Positions 37,616 through 47,123 of a stretch of 64,000 nucleotides of DNA are shown here, piece by piece. Both the position numbers and the translations under genes were made by a program. The notes beneath the pieces were generated by a model. That model was not told the origin of the DNA and did no database searches. It was given only the letters and a program-made list of their open reading frames with translations. The DNA lies in NCBI GenBank assembly GCA_963752755.1, contig CAVVZJ010000013.1, positions 118,943 to 182,942 of the forward strand, given 5' to 3'. Position 1 is the first letter of the stretch, and each line of letters begins with the position of its first letter. Source of the DNA: CAVVZJ01 sp963752755 (GTDB lineage: Bacteria; Planctomycetota; Planctomycetia; Isosphaerales; Isosphaeraceae).

Positions 37616-38971
37616 ATGTTGCGAGCCGACCTCCGACGACGCGAACTTCCTCGGCCTGGCCGCGCTCGGCCTCGCCTCCGGGGCCCTGTCCCCGCGCCCG
37701 CGTGCCGGCGACCCGCCGCCGGTCCGCAACCCCCGGGCCACCGACGGCGACGCCGTCCACGAGCCCGACTGGGACGAGCGGCTGACCGTCACCGTCGGCC
37801 CCGACAAGGCCGACCTCGTCGGCCGCGACGACAAGGTGATCCAGGCCGCGCTCGACTACGTCGCCCGCCTCGGTGGCGGCACCGTGCGCGCTCCTGCCGG
37901 GCATGTTCACTCTCCGCAACGCCGTCTTCCTCCCCTCGGGCGTCCGCCTCGCCGGCAGCGGGCGCCGACTCGATCCTCACCAAGATCCCGTCGCACGTCA
38001 CCGCCCTTGCCGACGACTCCGACTGGTATGATCAGGAAATCACGCTCGAGGACGCCCGCGGCTTCCGCGTCGGCGACGGCGTCGCCCTCCGGGCCACCAA
38101 CCCGCACAACGGCGGCCCGCTGATTCTCAAGCGGACCCTCGTCGCCCGCTCGGGCAACCGGTTCAAGCTCGACAAGGGCTTGCGCGAGAACCTCTGGATT
38201 TCTGGCAAGCCCACCTGCTCGGCCATGTTTCCGCTCTTGACCAGCGAGCGCACCGCCGACGTCGTGATCGAGGACCTGACGCTCGACGGCGACCGCCCCA
38301 ACAACGAGCATCTCGACGGCAACTACGCCGGCTGCATCTTCCTCCAGGACTGCAACCGCTACACGATCCGCGGCGTCGAGGCCCGCAACTACCACGGCGA
38401 CGGCATCAGCTTCCAGGTCTGCCATGACGTGACCGTCGAGAACTGCCACAGCCACGACAACGCCGACCTCGGCATCCACCCCGGCTCCGGCTCCCAGCGC
38501 CCGGTCCTCCGCGGCAACCGGATCGAGCGAAATCGCATCGGCCTCTTCTGGTGCTGGGGCGTCAAGTTCGGCCTCGCCGAGGGCAACCGGATCGACGACA
38601 ACCGCGATTACGGCATCTCGATCGGCCACCGCGACACCGACAACTTGATGCGCGACAACGACATTCATCGCAGCGGCAAGGTCGGCATCCTCTTCCGCGA
38701 CGAGAGCCGCGGCCAGGACTTCTGGCCGAACCGCAACCGCATCGAGTCGAACCGCGTCGTGGACAGCGGCGGCGAGGCCGGCATCGCAATCGACGTGCAG
38801 GGCAGGACGAAGGACATCGCCCTCACTCGGCAACGTCCTCCGTGAGACCCGCGGCCCGGTGCAACGCACCGCCATCCGGATCGCCGTCGGAGGCCGGCTC
38901 CGTCCAGCTCACCGACAACCAGATGCGAGGGGTTCGCGACCGACCTGGCCGATCTCCGCTCCAACGGTTGA
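37616..38971 (+). CDS. Tat-exported right-handed beta-helix protein (several frameshifts)
   Basis: The protein is reconstructed to about 450 residues by shifting frame near 37640, 37885, 37965, 38824, 38885 and 38930. The N-terminus then reads MLRADLRRRDFLGLAALG, a twin-arginine signal. Parts in order: VIQAALDYVARLGGGTVR (pectate-lyase-type), MFTLRNAVFLPSGVRLAGSG, a long clean stretch 37968-38823 with DVVIEDLTLDGD, CNRYTIRGVEARNYHGDGI and repeated ladder turns (NRIERNRIGLFWCWG, NRIESNRVVDSGG), and the end LADLRSNG. Pectate-lyase or glycosidase activity is possible, but no catalytic set is recognised. The number of breaks could mean decay, but each is a single base and the coding quality between them is high. 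Confidence 0.72.
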
Positions 38972-38986
38972 TCCGAGGGGAACATC

Positions 38987-39418
38987 ATGGCCGAACGACC
39001 GATCGCAACCGTCCGTCCCGTCGCCGAATCCGAGGCGACCGGACGGGTCGCCGCCGTCTTCGACAACATCAAGGCGACGAAGCAGATCGACTTCGTGCCC
39101 AACTTCTGGCGCGTCCTCGCGACGAACCCCGACCTGCTCGAATCGACCTGGTCGCGCCTCAAGTCGGTGATGCACCCGGAGGCGGAGGGGCGTCCTACCC
39201 GTCTCGACCCCCTGACCCGCGAGGTCATCGCATTGGCCGTCTCGGCGACCAACGGCTGCCCCTACTGCATCCAGTCGCACTCGGCCGCCGTCCGCAAACT
39301 CGGACTCGACGCCGAGGCCCTGGGCGAGGTGATGGCGGTCGTGGCCCTCTTCAACACGACCAATGCGCTGGCCCACGGCTACCAGGTCGAGCCCGACGTC
39401 TTCCCGCCCCGCGACTGA
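38987..39418 (+). CDS. AhpD-like/carboxymuconolactone decarboxylase family protein
   Basis: This 143-residue cytosolic helical protein has the redox motif NGCPYCIQSHSAAVRK near residue 88 (CxxC with a following His), the hallmark of AhpD-like alkylhydroperoxidases. Before it, LDPLTREVIALAVSA forms the conserved helix, and after it LGLDAEALGEVMAVVALFN follows. Peroxidase or disulfide reductase activity is likely. The gene starts 16 bases after the beta-helix gene, behind a GAGGGGA site. Confidence 0.88.
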   Translation: MAERPIATVRPVAESEATGRVAAVFDNIKATKQIDFVPNFWRVLATNPDLLESTWSRLKSVMHPEAEGRPTRLDPLTREVIALAVSATNGCPYCIQSHSAAVRKLGLDAEALGEVMAVVALFNTTNALAHGYQVEPDVFPPRD

Positions 39419-39889
39419 AACCATCTCTCCTCTTGACTCGGAGCTTCCGGCTGGGTTCGCTCCCAGGATTCTGGTCGCTCATGCCCAGTCTCGGCCGGTA
39501 TGCCATCATTATTGTCTTCTTCAGAGCTTCATTCTTCGCCTTGATGAAGTTTCTCACGGTAACAGGATGGCAAGCATCATCTCGACTCAGTCGTCCGCCG
39601 AACTCCATCAGCCCGGCAATCGCACGATCTTCGAGGCTGGTCTGGAGTTGCGGTTCATCCCCGGCATCCTCGGTTCGCGAGTCCCCAAAATTGCGCTTGA
39701 CAGACGATACGAGCATTTACTAATAAGACTTACCCCCCTGGGACGCGGCGGGACGGTCCGCATCCATGCGTCATGGATTGATCGTTCGTTGCTATCTTCG
39801 ATCCATGATCGAGGTGAACGGTCTCGGTCCCCGGAGTCGCTGGGATTCCCCAGGAGTTTGCAACCGCGCTCGCGACGCCGAGGACGATT
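39419..39889. other. Intergenic region without recognisable gene
   Basis: Base composition is lower in GC around 39490-39580 and 39680-39730 than in neighbouring genes. Overlapping open frames exist on both strands but none has a family motif, signal peptide or ribosome-binding site that I can defend. It may hold the promoter of the small gene at 39890 and remnants of lost sequence. Confidence 0.5.
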
Positions 39890-40219
39890 ATGGAGACAGG
39901 GAAGAAGACCCTCACGACCCAGCATAAGGTCCCCTGGGAGCGGCATGAGTCGGTTCTGAGGACCTGGAAGTCGGACCCGCCGACCCACCCGGACAGTCCC
40001 CGATATCGCGCCTACGACTTTTCGGTTGAGGGCCGGTACTCGTTCTTCGAGTCGGTCGTCAACCTCTTCCGGCAGCGCGGCTGGCTCGACGCCCCTCCCG
40101 CCGACTACAAATGGGCCATCCTGACCATCTACTACCGCGCTCCGAAGGACCCGCGCGACTACTTTGCCAAGATCACTCCGCCGGAGACCTCCGAGCACGA
40201 GGTGGTCTCGGGTCCGTGA
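39890..40219 (+). CDS. Hypothetical protein
   Basis: This 109-residue protein has no recognised family. The sequence is well balanced and looks coding: a charged N-terminus (TGKKTLTTQHKVPWERHE), then SPRYRAYDFSVEGRYSFFE and FFESVVNLFRQRGWLDAPP with aromatic residues, and WAILTIYYRAPKDPRDYF near the end. There is no signal peptide or membrane segment. It converges on the DUF1501 gene, with a hairpin between them. Confidence that it is a gene is moderate. Confidence 0.55.
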   Translation: METGKKTLTTQHKVPWERHESVLRTWKSDPPTHPDSPRYRAYDFSVEGRYSFFESVVNLFRQRGWLDAPPADYKWAILTIYYRAPKDPRDYFAKITPPETSEHEVVSGP

Positions 40220-40283
40220 TGGCGAGGAAGGTACACCATGCCTCGACTTTCCCCGACCCGACCGTTACCACACCGGTGAGTCG

Positions 40284-40307
40284 CTGGTCCGACCTCCGTC
40301 GGACCAG
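40284..40307. terminator. Perfect hairpin between convergent genes
   Basis: CTGGTCCGAC (40284-40293) and GTCGGACCAG (40298-40307) form a perfect 10-base-pair stem with a 4-base loop, between the hypothetical gene (stop 40219) and the minus-strand DUF1501 gene (stop 40345). It could end transcription from either side. Confidence 0.6.
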
Positions 40308-40344
40308 TTCCCCTGGTTGGCTCAGGCAGCACGAGGAATCTCGA

Positions 40345-41700
40345 TCAAGCGATGATGTCGCGGACGACGTTGCCGTAGAGGTCCGTCAGGCGGAAGTCGC
40401 GGCCGCTGTAGCGGTACGTCAGCCGCTCGTGGTCGAGGCCGAGCAGGTGCAGGATCGTGGCATGGAAGTCGTGGACATGCACCGGGTTCTCGGCGGGCTT
40501 GGCGCCATACTCGTCGGAGACGCCGTAGCTGTAGCCCCCCTTGACGCCGCCGCCGGCCAGGAAGCAGGTGAAGCAGCGGGAGTGGTGGCCGCGGCCCCTG
40601 GGCGTGAGGTCTTGCCAGGGGGTGCGGCCGAACTCGGAGCAGCCGACGATCAGGGTGTCGTCCAGCAAGCCGCGACGCTTCAGGTCCTTCACCAGCGCCG
40701 CGATCGGCTGGTCGATGTTCTGCGAGAGCTTGCGATGATCGTCGATGTTGTTGTGGCTGTCCCAGTTGGTGTTCGAGCCGACATCGAACAGCTCGACAAC
40801 GCGAACCCCGTGCTCGATCAGTCGCCGCGCGGTGAGGCACTGGGCGCCGAATGAGGAGGGATCATCGGCCTTGGCGCCGTAGAGCGCGAGCGTCTCGGCC
40901 GATTCCCTGCCGAGATCGAAGACCTCCGGTGCCTCGCGCATCAGGCCGTAAGCCGTGTCGAACGTGGTCATTCGCGCGGCCAGGTCGATATCCCCGGGGT
41001 GCGTTTCGAGGTGCGACTCGTTCAGGTCGCGGAGCATCAGGCTTTCTAGCTCCTGGCGCGTCACCGACGTCACCGGACTTTTCACGTCCGGTAGCGGGTT
41101 CGGCCCGGGGATCACGCGGACCCCCTTGTGGAAGGCGGGCAGGAAGTTGGAGTCCCAGGCCTGGAAGCCGTTGTACGGGTCCTTGGCGGCCAGCACGACG
41201 AACGAGGGCAGGTTCGTGTTCAAGGTGCCCAATCCGTAGCTGACCCACGAGCCGATACTCGGCATCGGGATCGTGACCGAGCCGGTGAGCATGCCGAGCG
41301 TCGCCGCGGAGTGGCCGGCGGAGTCGCCGTGGACAGTGTGCAGGAAGCAGAAGTCATCGATGGTCGAGCCGACGTGGGAGAACAGCTCGCTGACCATCTT
41401 GCCGCACTCGCCGTACGGCTGGAACTTGTAGGGCGAGCCGAGGATCTTCCGCTTGCCGTCCGGCTTGTCGTGGTCTTGCTGGAGCCTGGGCTTGTAGTCG
41501 AAGGTGTCGAGGTGAGAGAAGCCGCCGGTCATGAAGAAGAGGATCAGGTGCTTGGCCCTGGCCGGGAAGTGACCCGGCCGGGGGGCCAGCGGGTGACCGC
41601 CGTTCAACTCGGCGGCGAGGCTAAGACGCTGATAGAGGCCGAGTCCCCCGACGGCCGCCGCGCCCGCGGCAGCACGTCGCAGGAAGGTCCGGCGTGGCAT
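40345..41700 (-). CDS. DUF1501 domain protein, Tat-exported
   Basis: This 451-residue protein starts MPRRTFLRRAAAGAAAVGG, a twin-arginine signal. The body is an alkaline-phosphatase/sulfatase-like fold: LILFFMTGGFSHLDTFDYK near residue 50, HSAATLGMLTG near 128, GVRVVELFDVGSNTNWDSH near 297 and IVGCSEFGRTPWQD near 350, then HSRCFTCFLAGGGVKGGY. DUF1501 proteins are widespread in planctomycetes, nearly always after a DUF1549/DUF1553 cytochrome gene, as here (54-base gap). Their reaction is not established; a role in breakdown of sulfated or complex sugars is often proposed. Confidence 0.9.
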   Translation of the reverse strand: MPRRTFLRRAAAGAAAVGGLGLYQRLSLAAELNGGHPLAPRPGHFPARAKHLILFFMTGGFSHLDTFDYKPRLQQDHDKPDGKRKILGSPYKFQPYGECGKMVSELFSHVGSTIDDFCFLHTVHGDSAGHSAATLGMLTGSVTIPMPSIGSWVSYGLGTLNTNLPSFVVLAAKDPYNGFQAWDSNFLPAFHKGVRVIPGPNPLPDVKSPVTSVTRQELESLMLRDLNESHLETHPGDIDLAARMTTFDTAYGLMREAPEVFDLGRESAETLALYGAKADDPSSFGAQCLTARRLIEHGVRVVELFDVGSNTNWDSHNNIDDHRKLSQNIDQPIAALVKDLKRRGLLDDTLIVGCSEFGRTPWQDLTPRGRGHHSRCFTCFLAGGGVKGGYSYGVSDEYGAKPAENPVHVHDFHATILHLLGLDHERLTYRYSGRDFRLTDLYGNVVRDIIA

Positions 41701-41754
41701 CGTTTTGTCCGGCCATATCGCGGGCTCCCACGAGTCGTTTCGGCGGTTGCCGTG

Positions 41755-44247
41755 TCAATCAACGAAGAGAAATTCATTCGATGCCAGCAAGGTCCTCGCC
41801 AGCGCCGCCCATGACTCCCGCTCCCACTCTGAAGGCTCCATGCCATCGGACTCCAGGCTCTGCCCGTAGCGCTCGAGGAAGTCCAACGCCCGCTCCTTCT
41901 CCGGTTCCGACGGTGGCCGGGCGAAGGCGCTGGCGGTAGGCGAGGTCGAGACGCGATGACGGCTCCGACTCCGTGGCGATCAGGTTCTCCGCGAACTTCA
42001 CGGCCTCGTCGTGGACGAATGGATTGTTGAGCAGGTAGAGCGCCTGGAGCGGCACCGACGAATTGTCGCGGACCGCCGTGGTCATGCTCGTATCCGGGCC
42101 GTTGAACAGCTTCAAGTACGGGTGCGGGTGCAGCCGCTGAACCATCAGATAGACGCTGCGGTGGTTCGAGTCGTACAGCGCCTTGAACTGGTGGTGTGCC
42201 GTGAATCGCCACTTGTCCTTGGGCGGGAACGGATGCGGTCCGGGCCGCGAGGCGTCGAGGTTGCCGCCAAGGGACAGGAGGGTATCGCGGAGCGCCTCGG
42301 CGTCGAGCCGGCGTCGGTCGGAATGCCAGTACCAGGTGTTGCCCGAGTCGGTCTCGGCGGCGGCCGGGTCGTGGCGGCTGGAGAGTTGGTAGGTCTTCGA
42401 CAGAAGGATTTGACGGTGCATCGCCTTGATCGACCAGCCAGATGCGATGAATGACCGGGCCAGGTGGTCGAGCAGGTCAGGATGGGTCGGGGGCGTGCCG
42501 CGGAGGCCGAAGTCGGAGGGAGTGGGAACGATCGCCTTGCCGAAGTGGTGTTGCCAGATCCGGTTGACCATCACCCGCGCGGTCAGGTCAGCCGCGGGGC
42601 CGGTCAGCCACCGGGCGAACTGGACGCCGGCCGCTGGACCCCTCGGGGATCGCCAGGTCGGCGTCGGGGTCGAGCACCTTCGGCACCCCACGCGAGACGA
42701 CCTCGCCGGTCTTTTGCGGGTCGCCGCCAATCTGGACCGCCACGTCGGTCGGCTTCCCCTCGCGGACGGCATACGCTACGGCGCCCCTTCGAGCGGCGAC
42801 CGCTTCTCCTGACGCTCCAGCTCCTTCCGGATCGGCTTCAGTTCCTCTTCGAGACCTTCCTTCGTCTTCGTCTGCTCCGCCTTCAACTCGTCGAGCTGTT
42901 TCTTTAACTCGTCATGCTCGGACGACTCGGACGCCTTGAGCCGTTCCTCGGCCTCGGCGACCTTCTGCGTCAAGTCTTTGAGTCGGATCGCCTGTTCGCT
43001 CTCTGACTCGGCCTTCTCCAGCTTCGCCTTGATCGCGGCGACTTCCTCGGCGTGCTTCTGCCTCCAGTTCCTTCACCTCATCCGGGAGGATCAAGGGGGC
43101 GAACTTCGTCTGATGCCTCACCTCCTCCGCGCCGGCGAAGGGATACTGCGTGCTGGCGAAGAAGCCGTAAAGCGAGTAATAATCCTTCGACGTGATCGGA
43201 TCAAATTTATGATCATGACACCGTGCACAACGGAGCGAGAGCCCGAGCACGACCTGGCCGGTCGTGTTCAGGGTGTCCTCGATGATCTGGTGCATGTCCT
43301 CCAGCTCGCGGGTGCCGAACCGCTTCGCCTGGGCGATGAAGCCGGTGGCGATAACGCGGCGGGCGTAGTCGTCGGTCGGGCCTTCGCGGGCGAGGATGTC
43401 GCCGGCAAGTTGCTCGTGGAGGAAGCGGTCGTAGGGGATGTCGGCATTGAAAGCGTCGATCACGTAGTCGCGGTAGAGGTACGCCTCGGGGATCGGGTAG
43501 TCCGAGTTGTCGCCGGCCGTGTCGGCGTAGCGGGCCAGGTCGAGCCAGTAACGCCCCCAGCGCTCGCCGTACTGTGGCATGGCGAGCAGTTCCTCGACCA
43601 GCTTCGCATAGGCGTCCGGGCTCTCGTCGGCGACGAACGCCTCGACCCGTTCCGGGGTCGGCGGCAATCCGATCAGGTCGAACGTGACGCGGCGGATCAA
43701 GGTTCGCCGGTCGGCCTGCTCGACCGGGCTGAGCCCTTGCTTGCGGTGTTCGGCCGCGATGAAGCGGTCGATCGGCGACTCGGCCCAGCCGGTCGGGTCG
43801 GCGGGCGGCTCGACCGCCCGCAACGGCTCGAACGCCCAGTGTTTTTCGGTGGTGAGCGTCTTCGCCTCGACCGCCTCCGGCCAGGGGGCGCCGGCCTCAA
43901 CCCAGACGGTGAGGTCGGCGATCGCCTGCTTTGGCAAGGCGTCCTTGCCGGGCGGCATCTTGAGGACCGCGTCGTCGTGCCGGATCGCCACGACGAGCAG
44001 GCTCTCATCCGTGTTGCCCGGCACGATCGCCGGGCCGCTGTCGCCCCCCTTGAGCATCGCCTCGCGCGAGTCGAGCCGCAGGCCGCCGCTGACCTTGTCG
44101 GCCCCGTGGCACTTGACGCACGTGCCCGCCAGCAACGGCCGCACCTTCGCCTCGAAGAACGCCTCGTCCACGGCCTCGCCGCCGCGGACCGGTTCGAGGC
44201 CGAGTAGATGCCAGCAGCGCCACGGCGAGGGCGGTTCTCCGGAGCAT
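41755..44247 (-). CDS. Planctomycete cytochrome c/DUF1549/DUF1553 protein (several frameshifts)
   Basis: This protein is about 830 residues when single-base breaks near 44190, 43060, 42778, 42645 and 41920 are bridged. Order: signal region MLRRTALAVALLAS, PSCyt1 haem domain with CxxCH in LLAGTCVKCHGADKVSG, DUF1549 (IDRFIAAEHRKQGL, WGRYWLDLARYADTAGD, and CARCHDHKFDPI with a second CxxCH), a charged coiled coil (EERLKASESSEHDELKKQ), and DUF1553 (ARVMVNRIWQHHFGKAIV, LLSKTYQLSS, LDAEALRDTLLSLGG), ending LLASNEFLFVD. The function is unknown; electron transfer coupled to the following DUF1501 protein is inferred. All domains keep their key residues, which argues for sequence errors. Confidence 0.85.
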
Positions 44248-44461
44248 GCGTTCTCACCTCCGCATTGTGCGTCTCGCGCGACCGTCCAGCTTGGAAGTCT
44301 CCAACAAAACTCCAACCAGCATACCAGCGCCCGCGGTCGAAGTGTAGCCTTGATTTCCTGGAAATGCGGCTCGCGGTTCCGTGAGCAGGCCGTTGCGAAG
44401 GCCACCGGGAGCGGGTTAGCCTCACCCGAATCTGATCCCCAACCGCTTCTGGGAGTCCACC

Positions 44462-45780
44462 ATGTCCATCCGCGCCATGAACCGACGCTCGGCCCTGAAG
44501 GTCCTGGCCGGCGGCCTGGCCTTCCCGTACATCTCCCGTGGCTACGCCGCCGCGCCCAGCGAGACCCTCAACCACGCCAGCTTCGGCGCCTCGGGCATGG
44601 CGTTCGCCGACATCCGCTCGCTCACCGCCAGCCCCCACCTGAAGCTCGTCGCCGTGGCCGACGTCGACCTGAACCGGACCGCCGAGGTGAAGAAGCTCTT
44701 CCCCGAGGTCCGCGTCTATCAGGACTACCGCGAGCTGCTCGACAAGGAGAAGGACCTCGACTCGGTCAACATCTCCACGCCCGACCACATGCACGCCCCG
44801 ATCACCATGCGAGCCATGCAGCGCGGCCTGAACGTCTACACCCAGAAGCCCCTCACCCAGACGCTCTACGAGGCCCGCCAGCTCGCCCGGGTGGCGAAGG
44901 AGAAGGGGCTCGTCAGCCAGATGGGCATCCAGATCCACTCGCACCCGGTCCACAAGGCCGTCGTCGCCACCATCCAGGACGGCGCGATCGGCAAGGTCAA
45001 GGAGGTCCATAGCTGGAGCGGCAAGCAGTGGGGCGACCGCTCTCCCCGACCCGACCGCACCGACCCCGTCCCCGACGGCCTCGACTGGAACGGCTGGCTC
45101 GGCGTGGCGGCGAAGCGTCCGTTCATCGATCGACTGGTATCACCCGGGCGTCTGGCGCAAGCGGCTCGACTTCGGCACCGGCACCTTCGGCGACATGGGC
45201 TGCCACATCCTCGACCCCGTCTTCGGCTCCCTCCAGCTCACCGCCCCCACCGAGGTCCGCTCCGAGGGCGGCGCCCCGAACGAGCATAGCTGGGGCCTCG
45301 ACTCCGTCGTCCGCTACATCTTCCCCGCCACCCCCCAGACCACGGAGACCCTGACCCTCACCTGGTACGACGGCGACCGCCGCCCGCCCGACGAGGTCAA
45401 GTCCCTGATCGGCGACCGTCGCCTCAGCGACCAGGGTTCGATTTACATCGGCACCGAGGGCGTCCTCTATTCGCCCTACATCGCCCCGCCGGTCCTCCTG
45501 CCCGCCGAGAAGTTCGCCGACTACAAGCGTCCCGAGCCCGAGGGCGACAACCACTACCTCCAGTTCGTCGAGGCCTGCCGCGGCAACGGCCAGACCTCGG
45601 CCCCCTTCGCCTACTCCGGCCCGCTCACCGAGATGGTCCTGCTCGGCTGCCTCGCCACCCGCTTCCCCGAGACGACCCTGGCGTGGAATGCCGATTCCCT
45701 CAAGATCACCAACGTCGAGGAAGCCAACCGCTTCGTCCGCCGCGACTACCGCGACGGGCTACGAGACCGAGGGGCTTTGA
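44462..45780 (+). CDS. Tat-exported Gfo/Idh/MocA family protein (two frameshifts)
   Basis: This protein is about 438 residues after correcting breaks near 45125 and 45765. It has a twin-arginine-type signal (NRRSALKVLAGGLAFPYIS), a partly divergent Rossmann region (FGASGMAFADIRSLTASPHL), the motif NISTPDHMHAPITMRAMQRG near residue 102 and VYTQKPLTQTLYEARQLA near 121 with the family lysine. The C-terminal half has GTGTFGDMGCHILDPVFGSL and ends YETEGL before the stop. The reading-frame corrections give exactly 439 codons. It is divergent to the DUF1553 gene. The substrate is unknown. Confidence 0.83.
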
Positions 45781-45829
45781 GCGAGGTCACCGGATTGACG
45801 AGGCCCGAGAGGATTGAGGGAGGGGGTCT

Positions 45830-45930
45830 TCACCACAAAGGCACAAAGGACACGAAGGTTGCACAGAGAAGAGATCGCCCTCCCTCTTTCTCCTCGGCGT
45901 CCTCCGTGCCTCTGCGAGAGCCCCTCTTCT
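45830..45930. repeat. Palindromic intergenic repeat rich in CACAAAGGCAC / GTGCCTCTGCG
   Basis: The left part (45830-45858, with CACCACAAAGGCACAAAGG) and the right part (45892-45920, with CTCCGTGCCTCTGCGAGAG) form an imperfect inverted repeat. Elements of this kind (ACGCAAAGACGCAAAG style) occur in intergenic regions of many unrelated bacteria. It lies just after the Gfo/Idh gene and before the small membrane protein array. Confidence 0.55.
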
Positions 45931-45990
45931 CTTTGACATCGCACCCTCATACGTCTTCCCCGCTTCCATCTCCGAACGCTGCTGATCGCC

Positions 45991-46287
45991 GTGGTCGCCG
46001 TCGCTGTGCTGCTCTGGGCCGGCCTGATGGCCTGCCGGTCGATCTATTACGAGGTCTTGGCCCGCTCGTGGCTGGCACCCAGGGAGCAGGCTTACCTGGA
46101 CGACACCCTCGCGCTGGAACGTCGGACCGGCAAGCCGTTGACCCCCCGTGAGGTCCACCTGGTCGAATTCGGCCATCGGATGGTCGCCTATATCGCTCGT
46201 CAGCGGGCGCGTTACGAGTTCATCGCCCACCACCCCTGGCTTCCCGTCGCGGCCGACCCGCCGTTGCCCGAGTGGCATGAGCCCTAG
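45991..46287 (+). CDS. Small membrane-anchored planctomycete protein, paralog 1
   Basis: This protein is about 98 residues from a GTG; the true start is probably a little upstream, because the codons just before (45970-45990, LRTLLIA) match the N-terminus of paralog 3, but the frame there meets a stop at 45934 without an ATG, suggesting a missing base. It has one transmembrane helix (VAVLLWAGLMACRS), then a soluble part ending RQRARYEFIAHHPWLPVA and DPPLPEW. This PWLP..DPP ending marks a planctomycete-specific family found in many copies per genome; no function is known. Confidence 0.6.
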   Translation: MVAVAVLLWAGLMACRSIYYEVLARSWLAPREQAYLDDTLALERRTGKPLTPREVHLVEFGHRMVAYIARQRARYEFIAHHPWLPVAADPPLPEWHEP

Positions 46288-46338
46288 CCGAATGGCCCTT
46301 TTCCGCACGCTTCTCGACACCACGCCAGGGAGGCCGCG

Positions 46339-46755
46339 ATGACACGCTCCGACCTCCTCCGTCATTTCCCGACCTTGATCGGGATCGGCCCCCGTCTCCG
46401 TTCCCTGCACCTTCCTCGCATCCGACACAAGATGCGCTGGGCGGCGGTCGCGGTCCTGGCGGTGGGGCTCGCGATCGGTTGGAAAGCGCTCCGACAGTAT
46501 CTGGATAGCATCTCCAAGATCTATTGCCTTCGAGCCGAGGCTTACGTCCGCCTCGCCTACGAAGCCAGCCGCGACGCCGACGCCCTCGCCGCTCGTCTCG
46601 ACGCCACCTCCGGATCGGACGACGCGGCGACCTTCTATGCCTACGTCAAGGTCGTGCGCCGACGCAGCTACTTCCGTCGCCTCACAGTCAAGTATTACCT
46701 GGCTGCCAACCGCCCCTGGATGACCGTCGAGCCGGATCCGCCGCCGCCCGAATGA
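46339..46755 (+). CDS. Small membrane-anchored planctomycete protein, paralog 2
   Basis: This 138-residue protein has a basic N-terminus, one transmembrane helix near residues 33-52 (WAAVAVLAVGLAIGWKAL), then a helical soluble region (LRAEAYVRLAYEASRDA) and the family ending YYLAANRPWMTVEPDPPPPE. It lies 51 bases after paralog 1 and 15 before paralog 3, so the three probably share a transcript. The function is unknown. Confidence 0.75.
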   Translation: MTRSDLLRHFPTLIGIGPRLRSLHLPRIRHKMRWAAVAVLAVGLAIGWKALRQYLDSISKIYCLRAEAYVRLAYEASRDADALAARLDATSGSDDAATFYAYVKVVRRRSYFRRLTVKYYLAANRPWMTVEPDPPPPE

Positions 46756-46770
46756 CGGGAGCCCGAACCG

Positions 46771-47108
46771 ATGCTCACCCTTCGTCGCCTCCACCTCCGC
46801 ACGCTCCTGATCGCCGTGGCGGTTCTCGCCCTGGCGTTGGGGGGTTGGCAGATGTGGAGACGGCGGGAATACTGCCTCCAGCAAGCGGCTCAGCGACCAG
46901 AGCGATCTGGGCCCTGAACATGGAAGTGGCTCGGATGCGAAGGCTGGCGCACGGTTATCCCGGTGCGGTCACGAAACAGGCGCTCGATCATTACATCACC
47001 AAGACATGGTCTCGAATCGAATATTATGAACAATTGCGGCGGAAATACGAGCGAGCGGCCCGATCTCCGTGGCTTCCGATTGAGCTGGACCCGCCCCGCC
47101 CCGAGTGA
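46771..47108 (+). CDS. Small membrane-anchored planctomycete protein, paralog 3 (one frameshift)
   Basis: This protein is about 112 residues when a lost base near 46890 is restored. It begins MLTLRRLHLRTLLIAVAVLA with the transmembrane helix, then the region after the break reads LNMEVARMRRLAHGYPGAV and ends RRKYERAARSPWLPIELD, then PPRPE. The uncorrected first frame stops after 48 residues. The ending matches the two preceding paralogs. It precedes the giant fusion gene by 15 bases. Confidence 0.65.
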
Positions 47109-47123
47109 TGAGGAACCCGCGCC

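Noticed and set aside
39351..39716. Minus-strand 121-residue frame in the gap after the AhpD-like gene
   Set aside because: No motif, no ribosome-binding site, and it overlaps the end of the AhpD-like gene.
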